A stretch of 64,000 bases of DNA, from assembly GCF_000315485.1 (NCBI RefSeq), contig NZ_JH992943.1, positions 417,796-481,795 of the forward strand, read 5' to 3'. The notes beneath the pieces were generated by a model. The model saw only the letters and a program-made list of their open reading frames with translations, did no database searches and was not told the origin of the DNA. The position numbers and the translations under genes are program-made. Source of the DNA: Bacteroides oleiciplenus YIT 12058 (GTDB lineage Bacteria > Bacteroidota > Bacteroidia > Bacteroidales > Bacteroidaceae). This document shows, piece after piece, positions 28,058 to 37,105 of the stretch (the stretch's first letter is position 1; each line of letters starts with the position of its first letter).

Positions 28058-29404
28058 ATGAAAAGAACGCTGATACATAACGCAACGATAGTTAATGAGG
28101 GACGTTCTGTGCAAGGTTCCGTAGTGATTGAAAACGGACTGATTGCCGAAGTACTGACCTACGGGAAAGAACCTTCCGCCCCTTGTGATGAAATAATAGA
28201 AGCTACCGGTTGCTGTTTGTTACCGGGTATTATCGATGACCATGTACACTTTCGTGACCCGGGACTGACGTACAAAGCTGATATCTTTACCGAAAGCCGT
28301 GCGGCTGCCGCAGGAGGAGTTACTTCCATCATGGACATGCCGAATACGCAACCGCTGACCACTACCCTCGATGCACTCGAACAGAAATTCGACTTGCTGA
28401 ATGAGAAATGTATCGTCAACCATTCCTGCTACTTCGGTGCCACCAACAATAATTATACAGAGTTCAATAATCTGGATAAAAACCGTGTATGCGGCATCAA
28501 ACTCTTTATGGGTTCCAGCACCGGCAACATGTTAGTAGATAAAACTAACAGTTTGTTGAATATCTTCAATGGAACGGACATGCTGATTGCTACTCATTGT
28601 GAAAGTCAGGAAATCATCAAAAAGAATACGGAATACTACAGGGAGATGTTCCGCAATGCACCGGAAGTTCCTATCAGTAAGCATCCTAATATACGCTCCG
28701 CAGCAGCTTGCTACACTTCAACAGAACTTGCTGTCCGCATGGCCAGTTTAGCTGGTGCACGCCTGCATGTACTTCATATTTCTACAGCAAGAGAATTGCA
28801 ACTGTTTAGTGATGCACCACTTGAAGAGAAGCATATCACAGCCGAAGCCTGCGTTGCACATCTACTATTCCGCCAACAAGATTACAAAGTACAGGGAGCG
28901 CGCATCAAATGTAACCCGGCCATCAAGAGACAGGCAGACCGTGATGCTTTGAGAAACGCAATCAATACCGGAGTTATTGATGTAATCGCTACCGACCACG
29001 CCCCACATCTACTCAGTGAGAAAGAAGGTGGTGCTCTGAAAGCAATGTCAGGTATGCCTATGATTCAATTCTCCTTAGTCAGTATGCTTGAAATGGCAGA
29101 ACAGGGTATCTTCTCTATGGAAACAATTGTTGATAAAATGTGCCATGCTCCTGCCAAAATATATGGTATCTGCAAGCGCGGTTATATCCGCGAAGGCTAT
29201 CAAGCCGACCTTGTACTTGTCAGTCATGGCGAACGTTGGGAAGTAAACTCCGAAAACATTCTCAGCAAGTGCGGATGGAGTCCGTTGGAAGGCACTTCTT
29301 TCCGCTGGAAAGTGGAAAAGACTTTTGCCAACGGACACCTGATATACAGTGACGGACAGGTTGATGAAGCTTATCGTGGCGAAGAACTGAGGTTCAATTA
29401 TTAA
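28058..29404 (+). CDS. pyrC: Dihydroorotase
   Basis: 448 residues from the ATG at 28058 (a GTG two codons earlier is possible). Amidohydrolase fold: DDHVHFRDPGLTYKADIFTE (zinc ligands His-x-His), GGVTSIMDMPNTQP, the later His motifs THCESQEII and HVLHISTARE, and ATDHAPH with the catalytic Asp. Forms dihydroorotate from carbamoyl aspartate in pyrimidine synthesis. Length fits the class I type. Sits between the mannosyltransferase and the MetH-activation-domain gene on the same strand. Confidence 0.94.
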   Translation: MKRTLIHNATIVNEGRSVQGSVVIENGLIAEVLTYGKEPSAPCDEIIEATGCCLLPGIIDDHVHFRDPGLTYKADIFTESRAAAAGGVTSIMDMPNTQPLTTTLDALEQKFDLLNEKCIVNHSCYFGATNNNYTEFNNLDKNRVCGIKLFMGSSTGNMLVDKTNSLLNIFNGTDMLIATHCESQEIIKKNTEYYREMFRNAPEVPISKHPNIRSAAACYTSTELAVRMASLAGARLHVLHISTARELQLFSDAPLEEKHITAEACVAHLLFRQQDYKVQGARIKCNPAIKRQADRDALRNAINTGVIDVIATDHAPHLLSEKEGGALKAMSGMPMIQFSLVSMLEMAEQGIFSMETIVDKMCHAPAKIYGICKRGYIREGYQADLVLVSHGERWEVNSENILSKCGWSPLEGTSFRWKVEKTFANGHLIYSDGQVDEAYRGEELRFNY

Positions 29405-29418
29405 TTGATGAATTATTA

Positions 29419-30324
29419 ATGATGAATAGTCCTGCGGACAATGTGTTGACATACCCCATTCATGAAGTTTCTCCATACATCAACTGGATATACTTCTTTC
29501 ATGCGTGGGGATTTCAACCCCGTTTTTCCACTATTGCCGATATTCATGGTTGTGACTCATGCCGCGCCATGTGGCTCACGACTTTTCCCGAAGGCGAACG
29601 TGCTAAAGCTGCCGAAGCCATGCAGTTGTTTAAGGAAGCAAACCGGATGCTCAACCAACTGGATGAAGAATTCCGCGTACATGCTGTTTTCCGTCTGTGT
29701 AAAGCAAATGCCGATGGAGACAATTTATTGTTAGACGGTACTCTTTTCCCTTTGCTTCGCCAGCAAATACCTCATCCGGATGGCAGCCCTTTTCTTTGCC
29801 TTAGTGATTTTGTCCGCCCGCTTTCATCCGGTATTCCTGATGTCGTAGGCATCTTTGCAGCATCCTGTGATGGAGGAATAGAACTTCTATACGAAAACGA
29901 TCCCTACAAACGCATGTTAGTGCAAACACTGGCCGACCGCCTTGCCGAAGCCGCTACAGAAAAGATGCACGAGTATGTGCGTAAGATTGCCTGGGGATAT
30001 GCTAAGGAAGAACATCTCTCTATTCCGGAACTACTGAAAGAAAAATTCCAAGGCATACGTCCTGCTGTGGGCTATCCTTCTCTACCCGACCAGTCCGTCA
30101 ACTTCCTGCTGAACCAATTGCTTCATATGGAGCAAATCGGCATCAGTCTGACTGAAAACGGAGCTATGCGACCTCATGCCACTGTTTGCGGACTCATGCT
30201 GGCACATCCCGCCTCACGATACTTCGCTGTCGGGAAAATAGGGAACGATCAGTTGGAGGACTACGCCCGCCGCCGGGGAATATCCGTAACGGAGGCTAAG
30301 AAATTTCTGGCATCAAACCTTTGA
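29419..30324 (+). CDS. Stand-alone MetH reactivation-domain protein
   Basis: 301 residues, soluble. The C-terminal part reads like the AdoMet-binding activation domain of cobalamin-dependent methionine synthase: RPAVGYPSLPDQS, LTENGAMRPHATVCGLMLAHP, then YFAVGKIGNDQLEDYARRRG. The other MetH domains (homocysteine, folate, cobalamin) are absent. It could reductively remethylate cob(II)alamin in trans for a MetH that lacks this domain; Bacteroides MetH proteins I know of are about 915 residues, which fits a missing activation domain. It starts 14 nt after the dihydroorotase gene. Confidence 0.85.
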   Translation: MMNSPADNVLTYPIHEVSPYINWIYFFHAWGFQPRFSTIADIHGCDSCRAMWLTTFPEGERAKAAEAMQLFKEANRMLNQLDEEFRVHAVFRLCKANADGDNLLLDGTLFPLLRQQIPHPDGSPFLCLSDFVRPLSSGIPDVVGIFAASCDGGIELLYENDPYKRMLVQTLADRLAEAATEKMHEYVRKIAWGYAKEEHLSIPELLKEKFQGIRPAVGYPSLPDQSVNFLLNQLLHMEQIGISLTENGAMRPHATVCGLMLAHPASRYFAVGKIGNDQLEDYARRRGISVTEAKKFLASNL

Positions 30325-30398
30325 TTGTCTCCTCCCGAAATAGCTCAAAAGGATTATTAAATGATTAAAAACCATTCCCACCCTTGTGATTTTCTCAC

Positions 30399-30406
30399 TA
30401 CCTTTG
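30399..30406 (+). promoter_or_regulatory. -7 box TACCTTTG for the sigma factor gene
   Basis: A TAnnTTTG match 34 nt upstream of the sigma factor start, with a TTG-containing -33 candidate about 20 nt further up. Confidence 0.6.
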
Positions 30407-30440
30407 CGACTAACAGTGCAAAAGCAATTCAAAAAGAAGC

Positions 30441-30926
30441 ATGGAGAATGTAGAACAAGAGTTCCTGTCCGTGATACGAGAGTATGAACGCGTCATTTAT
30501 AAAGTGTGCTACTTGTACACTACGCCAAATGCTACTCTCAACGACCTGTATCAGGACGTCGTGCTCAATTTGTGGAGAGCCTACCCCAAGTTTCGGCGAG
30601 AGTGCAAAGTATCTACATGGATATATCGCATCGCACTGAATACTTGTATCAGTTTTATCCGCAAAGAAAAAAACATCCCTGAAATCGTGACCCTTAGTCA
30701 AGACTCTGACCGGATGGAAGAATTGGACGAAACACAAACCATGCTGAAACAACTCTATCGGATGATTAACCGACTGGGGCAATTGGAGAAATCCATTATC
30801 CTGCTTTATCTGGAAGAGAAAAGCTATGAGGAGATTGCTGAAATCACCGGTCTGACAGTAACGAACATCGCTACCAAAATCAGCCGGATTAAAGACAAAC
30901 TTAGAAAAATGAACAAGGAGGAATAA
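30441..30926 (+). CDS. ECF-type RNA polymerase sigma factor
   Basis: 161 residues. Sigma-2 region DLYQDVVLNLWRAYPKFR and STWIYRIALNTCISFIRK; sigma-4 HTH LEEKSYEEIAEITGLTVTNIATKISRIKDKL. Typical length for extracytoplasmic-function sigma factors. The next gene starts 1 nt after its stop and may encode its membrane-bound partner. The targets cannot be read from the sequence. Confidence 0.92.
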   Translation: MENVEQEFLSVIREYERVIYKVCYLYTTPNATLNDLYQDVVLNLWRAYPKFRRECKVSTWIYRIALNTCISFIRKEKNIPEIVTLSQDSDRMEELDETQTMLKQLYRMINRLGQLEKSIILLYLEEKSYEEIAEITGLTVTNIATKISRIKDKLRKMNKEE

Positions 30927-30927
30927 T

Positions 30928-31554
30928 ATGGAACTGGATGAACTGAAGAAATCTTGGAATGCGCTGGACGAGCAATTGAAGAAAGAACCGATTGCCGACG
31001 AAAAGCAGATTGCGGGAATGATTGCCGAATACAAGGCAAACGCACGCAAAAGCATAGGGCGCCTCACGGGTTGGCAACGCTTCTCCGTTGGCATCGGCGT
31101 AGTAGGCCTGGCTCTCCTTCTGGTTGTTTGGTTACTGCCATCTATTTTCCAAATCAGCGAAGACTGGCAGCCTAAGATTAATACACTCGTGATGTTTGTC
31201 GGCATCAGCATACTGCTAGGTATCTGGTGGGATCACAAGAATTACCGCTGGATAAAAAACACTAAGATTGAAGAAATGCCGGTAGCTATTGTCAGCAAAC
31301 GCATGGCAAGTTTCCGCCGATGGACCAAATATGAAATTATTGCTATCTCCGTATGGGTGATAGTATTCAATGTACTCAATTATTGGGTGATGGGCTACTA
31401 CAAGGCATCTTTCGGAGTTCAAGCCACACTTATTGCATTCTTTGTGTTGTGCGACGTTGCCATCATCTACCTGCTGTACAAGAAAGTTGCTTATAAATAT
31501 CTCAATGACATTAAAAAGAATATAGAAGAATTAGAAGATATATGCACAGAATAA
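30928..31554 (+). CDS. Four-helix membrane protein, possible anti-sigma partner
   Basis: 208 residues: a cytoplasmic helical N-terminus (about 1-45), two membrane segments (about 53-72 and 80-98), a loop, and two more segments (about 128-148 and 156-176), with a charged C-terminal tail. No zinc-binding anti-sigma motif (HxxxCxxC) is seen. Position right behind the sigma gene suggests it restrains or senses for it. Its end overlaps the next start by 13 nt. Confidence 0.75.
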   Translation: MELDELKKSWNALDEQLKKEPIADEKQIAGMIAEYKANARKSIGRLTGWQRFSVGIGVVGLALLLVVWLLPSIFQISEDWQPKINTLVMFVGISILLGIWWDHKNYRWIKNTKIEEMPVAIVSKRMASFRRWTKYEIIAISVWVIVFNVLNYWVMGYYKASFGVQATLIAFFVLCDVAIIYLLYKKVAYKYLNDIKKNIEELEDICTE

Positions 31555-32762
31555 CCCTGCTCCTTATCCTTTTTTTATTAATTCCCGATGTGTACATCTA
31601 CTTCATGTACATCCTACGGAAAACCAAAAACATCTGGCTGCGCATTGCACACTGGATACCTACTGTTCTATTAATAGCCGGTTATTTTTTATTGATGCAT
31701 GGGATAGGCGAGAATGCCATGGCACACCATGCCCAAGCCATCGGAAGATTGGCTATCTGTGTTTTCCTGTTTGCCATTCCTAAGACAATATTTATGATAT
31801 GCTCGTTGGTGGGGCTACCTTTCCATTATCTACTGCGTTGGCCCCGTTCACCATTTACGGCTATAGGATTGGTACTGGGTGTAGTTAGTTTCTTTAATAT
31901 CCTTTATGGCACATTGGTGGGCATTAGTAAATTTGAAGTAAAAGAAGTAGAGTTCCACCATCCGAATCTGCCTAAGGCATTTGACGGTTACCGTATCGTG
32001 CAATTGTCGGATATACATATTGGTAGCTGGATAGAGAACGAGAAACCTATCCAAGAACTGGTAGAACTCGTGAATGAACAGAATCCTGACTTAATTGTAT
32101 TCACTGGTGACCTGGTAAATCAGCGTAGCTGCGAACTGGAAGGTTTTCAGAATACCCTGTCTCAACTTCATGCCCGAGATGGTGTATATTCCATCCTGGG
32201 CAATCACGATTACGGAAGTTACTACCGTTGGAAAAATCTGAAAGAGCAGGTGAACAACATAGATAATCTGGTTCGTGAAGAAAAAGCAATGGGATGGAAA
32301 TTACTGAATAATGAACATGATATATTGTACCATCAGGGAGATAGTATCGCTCTGATTGGCGTGGAGAATGACGGTGAACCTCCTTTCTCACAATTTGCAG
32401 ACTTGAAGAAAGCAGCAGAAGGTACAGACGGCATGTTCCGTGTTCTTTTAAGCCACAACCCCACACATTGGCGGCGGGAAGTATTGCCGAATACGGACAT
32501 TGAACTGATGCTTGCCGGACATACACATGCCATGCAAGCCATTATGTTTGGTCATTCACTTGCTTCATTGATTTATCCGGAATGGGGAGGGTTGTACACC
32601 GAGGGAGAAAGAGGATTGTATGTCAATATCGGTATCGGCTATGTAGGCTTGCCGTTCCGCTTTGGGGCATGGCCGGAAATTACAGTGATAACGTTGCGCA
32701 ATTCAAAGCATGAGACTTATCGCTGTAGCCAAGCAGATTTAAAGAATCGTTTTGGAAAGTAG
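31542..32762 (+). CDS. Membrane-anchored metallophosphoesterase
   Basis: 406 residues. Several N-terminal membrane segments (about 1-135), then a calcineurin-like phosphoesterase domain with all metal motifs: LSDIHIG, FTGDLVNQ, LGNHDYG, LLSHNPTHW and AGHTHAMQ. Related YkuE/YaeI-type proteins act on lipid-linked phosphates at the membrane, but the substrate here is open. Overlaps the previous gene by 13 nt, so it belongs to the sigma factor operon. Confidence 0.9.
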   Translation: MHRITLLLILFLLIPDVYIYFMYILRKTKNIWLRIAHWIPTVLLIAGYFLLMHGIGENAMAHHAQAIGRLAICVFLFAIPKTIFMICSLVGLPFHYLLRWPRSPFTAIGLVLGVVSFFNILYGTLVGISKFEVKEVEFHHPNLPKAFDGYRIVQLSDIHIGSWIENEKPIQELVELVNEQNPDLIVFTGDLVNQRSCELEGFQNTLSQLHARDGVYSILGNHDYGSYYRWKNLKEQVNNIDNLVREEKAMGWKLLNNEHDILYHQGDSIALIGVENDGEPPFSQFADLKKAAEGTDGMFRVLLSHNPTHWRREVLPNTDIELMLAGHTHAMQAIMFGHSLASLIYPEWGGLYTEGERGLYVNIGIGYVGLPFRFGAWPEITVITLRNSKHETYRCSQADLKNRFGK

Positions 32763-32921
32763 CAGATAGATAATAAGACTTTAAATTCAAGACTTCCGAA
32801 GCGGAAAAAAGAAGATCTTCCGTCTTCAATTCCATCACATTTGTCAGTTCACCAGTATTCTGCTTCTTTGTTCCACTACAAGAGAACAAAACGGGAGTAT
32901 TATGAATACACGATATTTCAT
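32763..32921 (-). pseudogene. Degenerate lipoprotein gene start (frameshift)
   Basis: A -7 box TACATTTG (32946-32953, minus strand) precedes an ATG at 32921 that reads MKYRVFIILP and then loses the frame. One base shift near 32893 restores VLFSCSGTKKQNTGEL, a perfect lipobox, followed by TNVMELKTEDLLFSASEVL. The latter loosely resembles the start of the propeller lipoprotein at 43515-44576. The reading continues into the end of the phosphoesterase gene without a clear body. I read it as a broken 5' fragment; the 32763-33012 gap holds nothing else. Confidence 0.3.
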
Positions 32922-33012
32922 ACTTCTATTAAATGTTTGATACTGCAAATGTACGCAAAGTGTTCAAGCTTTCGGGTACTATTCATCAAAAAAACAGAAT
33001 AAAACCAACCTA

Positions 33013-34944
33013 TTATTCATATCCCACAAAACACTGTTCTCCATTCTCTATATAAAACACTTGTTCCTCTTTGCCACGAGTGAGATTACGCAACCACAAC
33101 AAAGCACCGTCCGGAATATTAGAGTAGACCAACTCATAGGTAGTGGCAGTTTGCTTGCCTAATGATTTCCAACCGGACGTACCACTCTGGTAAAAAAGCT
33201 CATAATTGTTGCCCGGTGTAATAAAGTTATCATCATTGCGAGGCACAAATAAGATTTTCCTGATCCAGACCGGATGCTGTAAATCAAAGGTAACCGTTCC
33301 ATTCGCTTCTTCCGAAAAAAAGAATGTAAGCCAGTCGCCGTCATTTGCCTTGTCCATAGCATATGCAGGATCACCATCGACAGGAGGACAACCGGATATG
33401 GCTTTTGAAGAAATTGCCGTGTCATCCTGAACATCCTCATAAAAAGCCAACTCTGCAAGTTCTGCACGCCAACCATTACGGGGAACAAAGCGCACGTAGC
33501 GATAAGGACGTGAAGGATGAGATGGATAAAAGTTAACATTCACCCGGGGAGTATCCGTAATACAATACAGTACTTCCTTACTACGGAAGTTTACATCATT
33601 GCTTCCTTCTATCTTAGAGCCGGTCATCCACGACATATATTCAAGAATATGATTTTGTAGTGGATATTTTCGTTTGATAGCCAAAGAAACCTTCTTTTCC
33701 ATATCCGGGGTAAACGTTCGTACCGTATCATCCTTTATCATGAACGGATAACCGCATGGCTGGAAAAGTCCTTCCTTATTGTATAAAGGCTGGTAAATGA
33801 CTTCCGGCTCAATATTCCTCACAACTGCTTGCTCACCATCCCGCAAAGCTACATCCACCGGAACATAACCGAACGGTGTAAAAATACCCAAAGCCACAAA
33901 CTGCCCCTTTATCTTCCGGTCTATCCTGACTGAATACTCATTACTCCCGAAATATTCTTCCGTTACATCTTTCAACAAAGGGTTTCGGACCACCGGAGGA
34001 GTACTTTTATCCTTATACAATCCTGAATACTTCTCCCCCTGAATGCCATACTGCATACGATAAACCTTCCCCTTCTTACGTCCATCGGTCATTCCGACTG
34101 CCAGATCCCGGGAATCCATGTACCAAAAGGAAAGAGCTCTTCCATCCGTATTCTTAAGTATGTTCCAGACATGTGAATTCTGGTTAGAAGGAGAATACAG
34201 GTATTCATCTATCCCCACAGGAAAGCCCAGCGACCGAAATATATATACTGTATGATCTGTTGTCTCCTTACAAGTACCCAATCTATATTTCAACAAATAT
34301 TTAGCTCCCAAATGCGGTAAATCAAAATCGGAATTAGGGGAAAAAGGAGTTTCATATTTCAAGAATTTATTCAGGGCAATGGCAGCTTCGAGAATATTAT
34401 CACCCTGGTAGAGAGAATCCAGTATAGGATGATAATGGTCATAATAAGCTTTCCGCCAACTTTCCAAAGGCTCATCTCCTACACGATAAGGCAATATCCA
34501 TTCACAAAAATCATCAAACGAATAGTATTTAGCCCAGGGAACCCTACTCCACGCTTCGAAAGCACCGTCTATATTCTCTATCAAAAGAGCTGCTGTCATC
34601 CGTTGCACGTCCTGCAATATGGGTAACGACTTATAATTGAAAGATTTCCACTTCCTTTTCCTTTCGCTGTCCGGAATATACCCATCCCCCAATGGAGCTG
34701 TAGCCAATATGGCTTTCACACTATCCAGCCGTACATCCTCATAGCCATAATGATAAGGCATATTCTCTATCAAGAAACACGCAGCCCTATACTTAAGGCT
34801 ATCATCTTTATAATACTCAAGCACTTTTTCCAACTCTGCCCTATTTTCACCGGACAGAGCCAAAGCCCGTTCCAAGCGGTCCTCAGTACCCATACATGAA
34901 AAGAGAAATAAAACTGCAATTAGCAGAAGCAAGTTTCTATTCAT
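33013..34944 (-). CDS. Transglutaminase-like lipoprotein with discoidin-type C-terminus
   Basis: 643 residues from the ATG at 34944, chosen because MNRNLLLLIAVLFLFSC is a clean lipoprotein signal. A longer start at 34983 overlaps the upstream stop as ATGA and cannot be excluded. Transglutaminase-core triad region: LGTCKETTDHTVYIFRSLG (Cys), NQNSHVWNIL (His) and YMDSRD (Asp). The C-terminal about 150 residues are beta-rich and look like a carbohydrate- or protein-binding F5/8 type domain. May act as a peptidase or crosslinking enzyme in the periplasm. Last intact gene of the NVEALA island. Confidence 0.75.
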   Translation of the reverse strand: MNRNLLLLIAVLFLFSCMGTEDRLERALALSGENRAELEKVLEYYKDDSLKYRAACFLIENMPYHYGYEDVRLDSVKAILATAPLGDGYIPDSERKRKWKSFNYKSLPILQDVQRMTAALLIENIDGAFEAWSRVPWAKYYSFDDFCEWILPYRVGDEPLESWRKAYYDHYHPILDSLYQGDNILEAAIALNKFLKYETPFSPNSDFDLPHLGAKYLLKYRLGTCKETTDHTVYIFRSLGFPVGIDEYLYSPSNQNSHVWNILKNTDGRALSFWYMDSRDLAVGMTDGRKKGKVYRMQYGIQGEKYSGLYKDKSTPPVVRNPLLKDVTEEYFGSNEYSVRIDRKIKGQFVALGIFTPFGYVPVDVALRDGEQAVVRNIEPEVIYQPLYNKEGLFQPCGYPFMIKDDTVRTFTPDMEKKVSLAIKRKYPLQNHILEYMSWMTGSKIEGSNDVNFRSKEVLYCITDTPRVNVNFYPSHPSRPYRYVRFVPRNGWRAELAELAFYEDVQDDTAISSKAISGCPPVDGDPAYAMDKANDGDWLTFFFSEEANGTVTFDLQHPVWIRKILFVPRNDDNFITPGNNYELFYQSGTSGWKSLGKQTATTYELVYSNIPDGALLWLRNLTRGKEEQVFYIENGEQCFVGYE

Positions 34945-34979
34945 AAATCTGTCGTTTTTTGTTCTATACCATAAAAGCT

Positions 34980-35417
34980 TCAATGCTGCTGTATGTATTC
35001 ATCAAAACTATCTGTACCAGACAGAGACAGTTTAGCCTTGATGCGCTGTTTTGACTTCAATACAGACCTGGGCGTAATATTAAAAAGCAGAGCGATAGTT
35101 TTATTAGTCAAATGGGCACGCACCAGATAGCACAGTTTCAATTCCTGCATACTCAGATGAGTGCTTTTCAGGTCTGCCGGAAGCCAATTGCCACCATAAA
35201 GCAAATCAATCACTGCAAATAAATTCTGCCACTCATATTCACTCCTTATCACTCCATAGGCAGGAGCCAGATGCAATTTGAGCAACTGGCTCAAAGCCAG
35301 CATTTGCGAAGAAGAAACTGATAAAGCAGAAACATCCTCAAAACGTTTCAGTTCCTTGGTCAGTTGCTTGTTCCTGAATAACAGGCAGGAGCACCAGTTT
35401 TCGTTATATGTATCCAT
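34980..35417 (-). CDS. LuxR-type helix-turn-helix protein
   Basis: 145 residues. The C-terminal 55 residues (LSMQELKLCYLVRAHLTNKTIALLFNITPRSVLKSKQRIKAKL, described here by its key parts) form a LuxR/GerE-like HTH of the kind common at the end of Bacteroides TPR and propeller regulators. The N-terminus is helical and short, with no membrane segment or receiver domain. It could be an adaptor regulator for the island. It lies 17 nt after the O-antigen-ligase-like gene. Confidence 0.7.
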   Translation of the reverse strand: MDTYNENWCSCLLFRNKQLTKELKRFEDVSALSVSSSQMLALSQLLKLHLAPAYGVIRSEYEWQNLFAVIDLLYGGNWLPADLKSTHLSMQELKLCYLVRAHLTNKTIALLFNITPRSVLKSKQRIKAKLSLSGTDSFDEYIQQH

Positions 35418-35434
35418 CGTTTATCTTGTTTTAG

Positions 35435-37105
35435 TTATTCCATATTTGCTTTCTCCAATATCTCCCTGACCTTGCTGCGCATTTCTTTTATAGCGGTAGA
35501 ATGTACTTTAGGTTCTTTAGTCAGTACAATGCCTGCAACTTCCTTCAACTTGTCGGGATTATAAAAGTCCGGTTCCGCATAAAGGTTGGCTAACAGATAA
35601 TAGGGGTAAATCCTACCGGGCAAGCGGTGAATAGCCTTGTAGAAGAAAGTCTCTGCTTGTTCATAACAGTGCAGTTCCTGATAATTTTTACCAATAACAT
35701 TCAGCACCATCGGATCAGTACTATATAAGCAAGCCTCTTCCAGATATTTATTGGAATCACTGTACAGGAATGACTTATGCAGACTATGGCCATACTCAAA
35801 CAGAAATGCTCCTCTATCTTTTAATATCGGATAAAGTTCTCCATAAGCCTCATTGGCTGCTTTATATGCACCCGAATAATAAAGCATCCGTGCATATACC
35901 CACTTCCGGCAAGCATCCTCTTCCTGCCGCCACTTCTCCATACAGCCACCTGTCCACAGAATGAGGCAAATGCAGAGAATGAGAGGTTTACCAATAACAT
36001 CACCTATCCCACAAGCAAGAAGCAAGCACACGCCAGCCACCACGAATGCGGGAAAATGCATAGGATAGGAAGAAAAAGAAAAAACAAGCAAAGACAGGAT
36101 TGCACCGCAGATACCATAACGCCCACGCTTCACTCCCATCCGCAAACAAATTTCAATGAGTACCAAAATCAGTACACAAACTGCAATCCCCTCCGTCAGG
36201 GCCAGCGATAGATATTCATTAAATGCATACTCCGGACTACCTGCTACGCGTTCTTCCCATCCGGCATAATCCTCTTGTGCAAAATAAGTTTCCTGAGCCT
36301 CACCATAGGCAAAGGCAAATCCCTTTTCACATCCCCAAGGATGGTTTATTATCGCTTTACAGGTTATTTTCCACATAAACAGACGTCCTAATGCAGAATC
36401 AGGTTTCAGAATAAAAGCCCCGGTAATTCCCAAAACCACAATAAAGAGTATTCCTGTTCCCCATAATATATAGCGTCTCTTATATCTTCTCCACAAAACA
36501 TGCCACCTACGTTTATCACGATGCATATATGCCACCCAGCCACAGCCCATAACAGCAGCAATCCAGGCAGAACGGCTCATTGTAGCAGGTAATACGCAGA
36601 GTATAAGGATACTGATTATAACAACTGCCCACTTTTCTAAATTATGGATAATCGCTTTTTCTTTAGGAATGCATAAATACAAATGCAGGCAGAGAGGCAG
36701 CACCATCGCCAGATATCCCGCATAGGGTCCCGGATTAAAGAAAGAACCTGTAAGTGCATAACGGGAATGGCCGGAAGCAGCAAAGCCATATAACTGGCGT
36801 AATCCTCCAATAGCCTCAAAAGCGCCGCACAATATTAATCCCCACGAAACACAGACGGAAAAACAAGGGAATCGTAACGCATACTTCCGGGTCTCTTTTC
36901 CAAACAGTTGTAACAATACTGCAACAGAAATACAAACACCTGAAAGCAATAAAGCTTTTCCAAACCATACCCACTGTCCGATATTCTCGTCAGCGGGGAG
37001 CGCAGGTGTAGTAATCAACACCACACCTAATGGAGCACAGACTGCTACAAAAAGCAGGCAAACAGTCACGGTATCCTTTACTGTATGTATCTGCAATTTT
37101 ATCAT
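35435..37105 (-). CDS. O-antigen ligase-like membrane protein with C-terminal TPR
   Basis: 556 residues with about ten membrane helices over residues 1-390, a large periplasmic loop carrying PEYAFNEYLSLALTEGI as in Wzy_C/O-antigen ligases, and a TPR-like C-terminus (AYGELYPILKDRG, EQAETFFYKAIHRLPG). The family transfers lipid-linked glycans to an acceptor in the periplasm; here the island context suggests the acceptor might be a peptide or protein, which is inference. Start overlaps the signal peptidase stop by 4 nt (ATGA). Confidence 0.8.
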   Translation of the reverse strand: MIKLQIHTVKDTVTVCLLFVAVCAPLGVVLITTPALPADENIGQWVWFGKALLLSGVCISVAVLLQLFGKETRKYALRFPCFSVCVSWGLILCGAFEAIGGLRQLYGFAASGHSRYALTGSFFNPGPYAGYLAMVLPLCLHLYLCIPKEKAIIHNLEKWAVVIISILILCVLPATMSRSAWIAAVMGCGWVAYMHRDKRRWHVLWRRYKRRYILWGTGILFIVVLGITGAFILKPDSALGRLFMWKITCKAIINHPWGCEKGFAFAYGEAQETYFAQEDYAGWEERVAGSPEYAFNEYLSLALTEGIAVCVLILVLIEICLRMGVKRGRYGICGAILSLLVFSFSSYPMHFPAFVVAGVCLLLACGIGDVIGKPLILCICLILWTGGCMEKWRQEEDACRKWVYARMLYYSGAYKAANEAYGELYPILKDRGAFLFEYGHSLHKSFLYSDSNKYLEEACLYSTDPMVLNVIGKNYQELHCYEQAETFFYKAIHRLPGRIYPYYLLANLYAEPDFYNPDKLKEVAGIVLTKEPKVHSTAIKEMRSKVREILEKANME

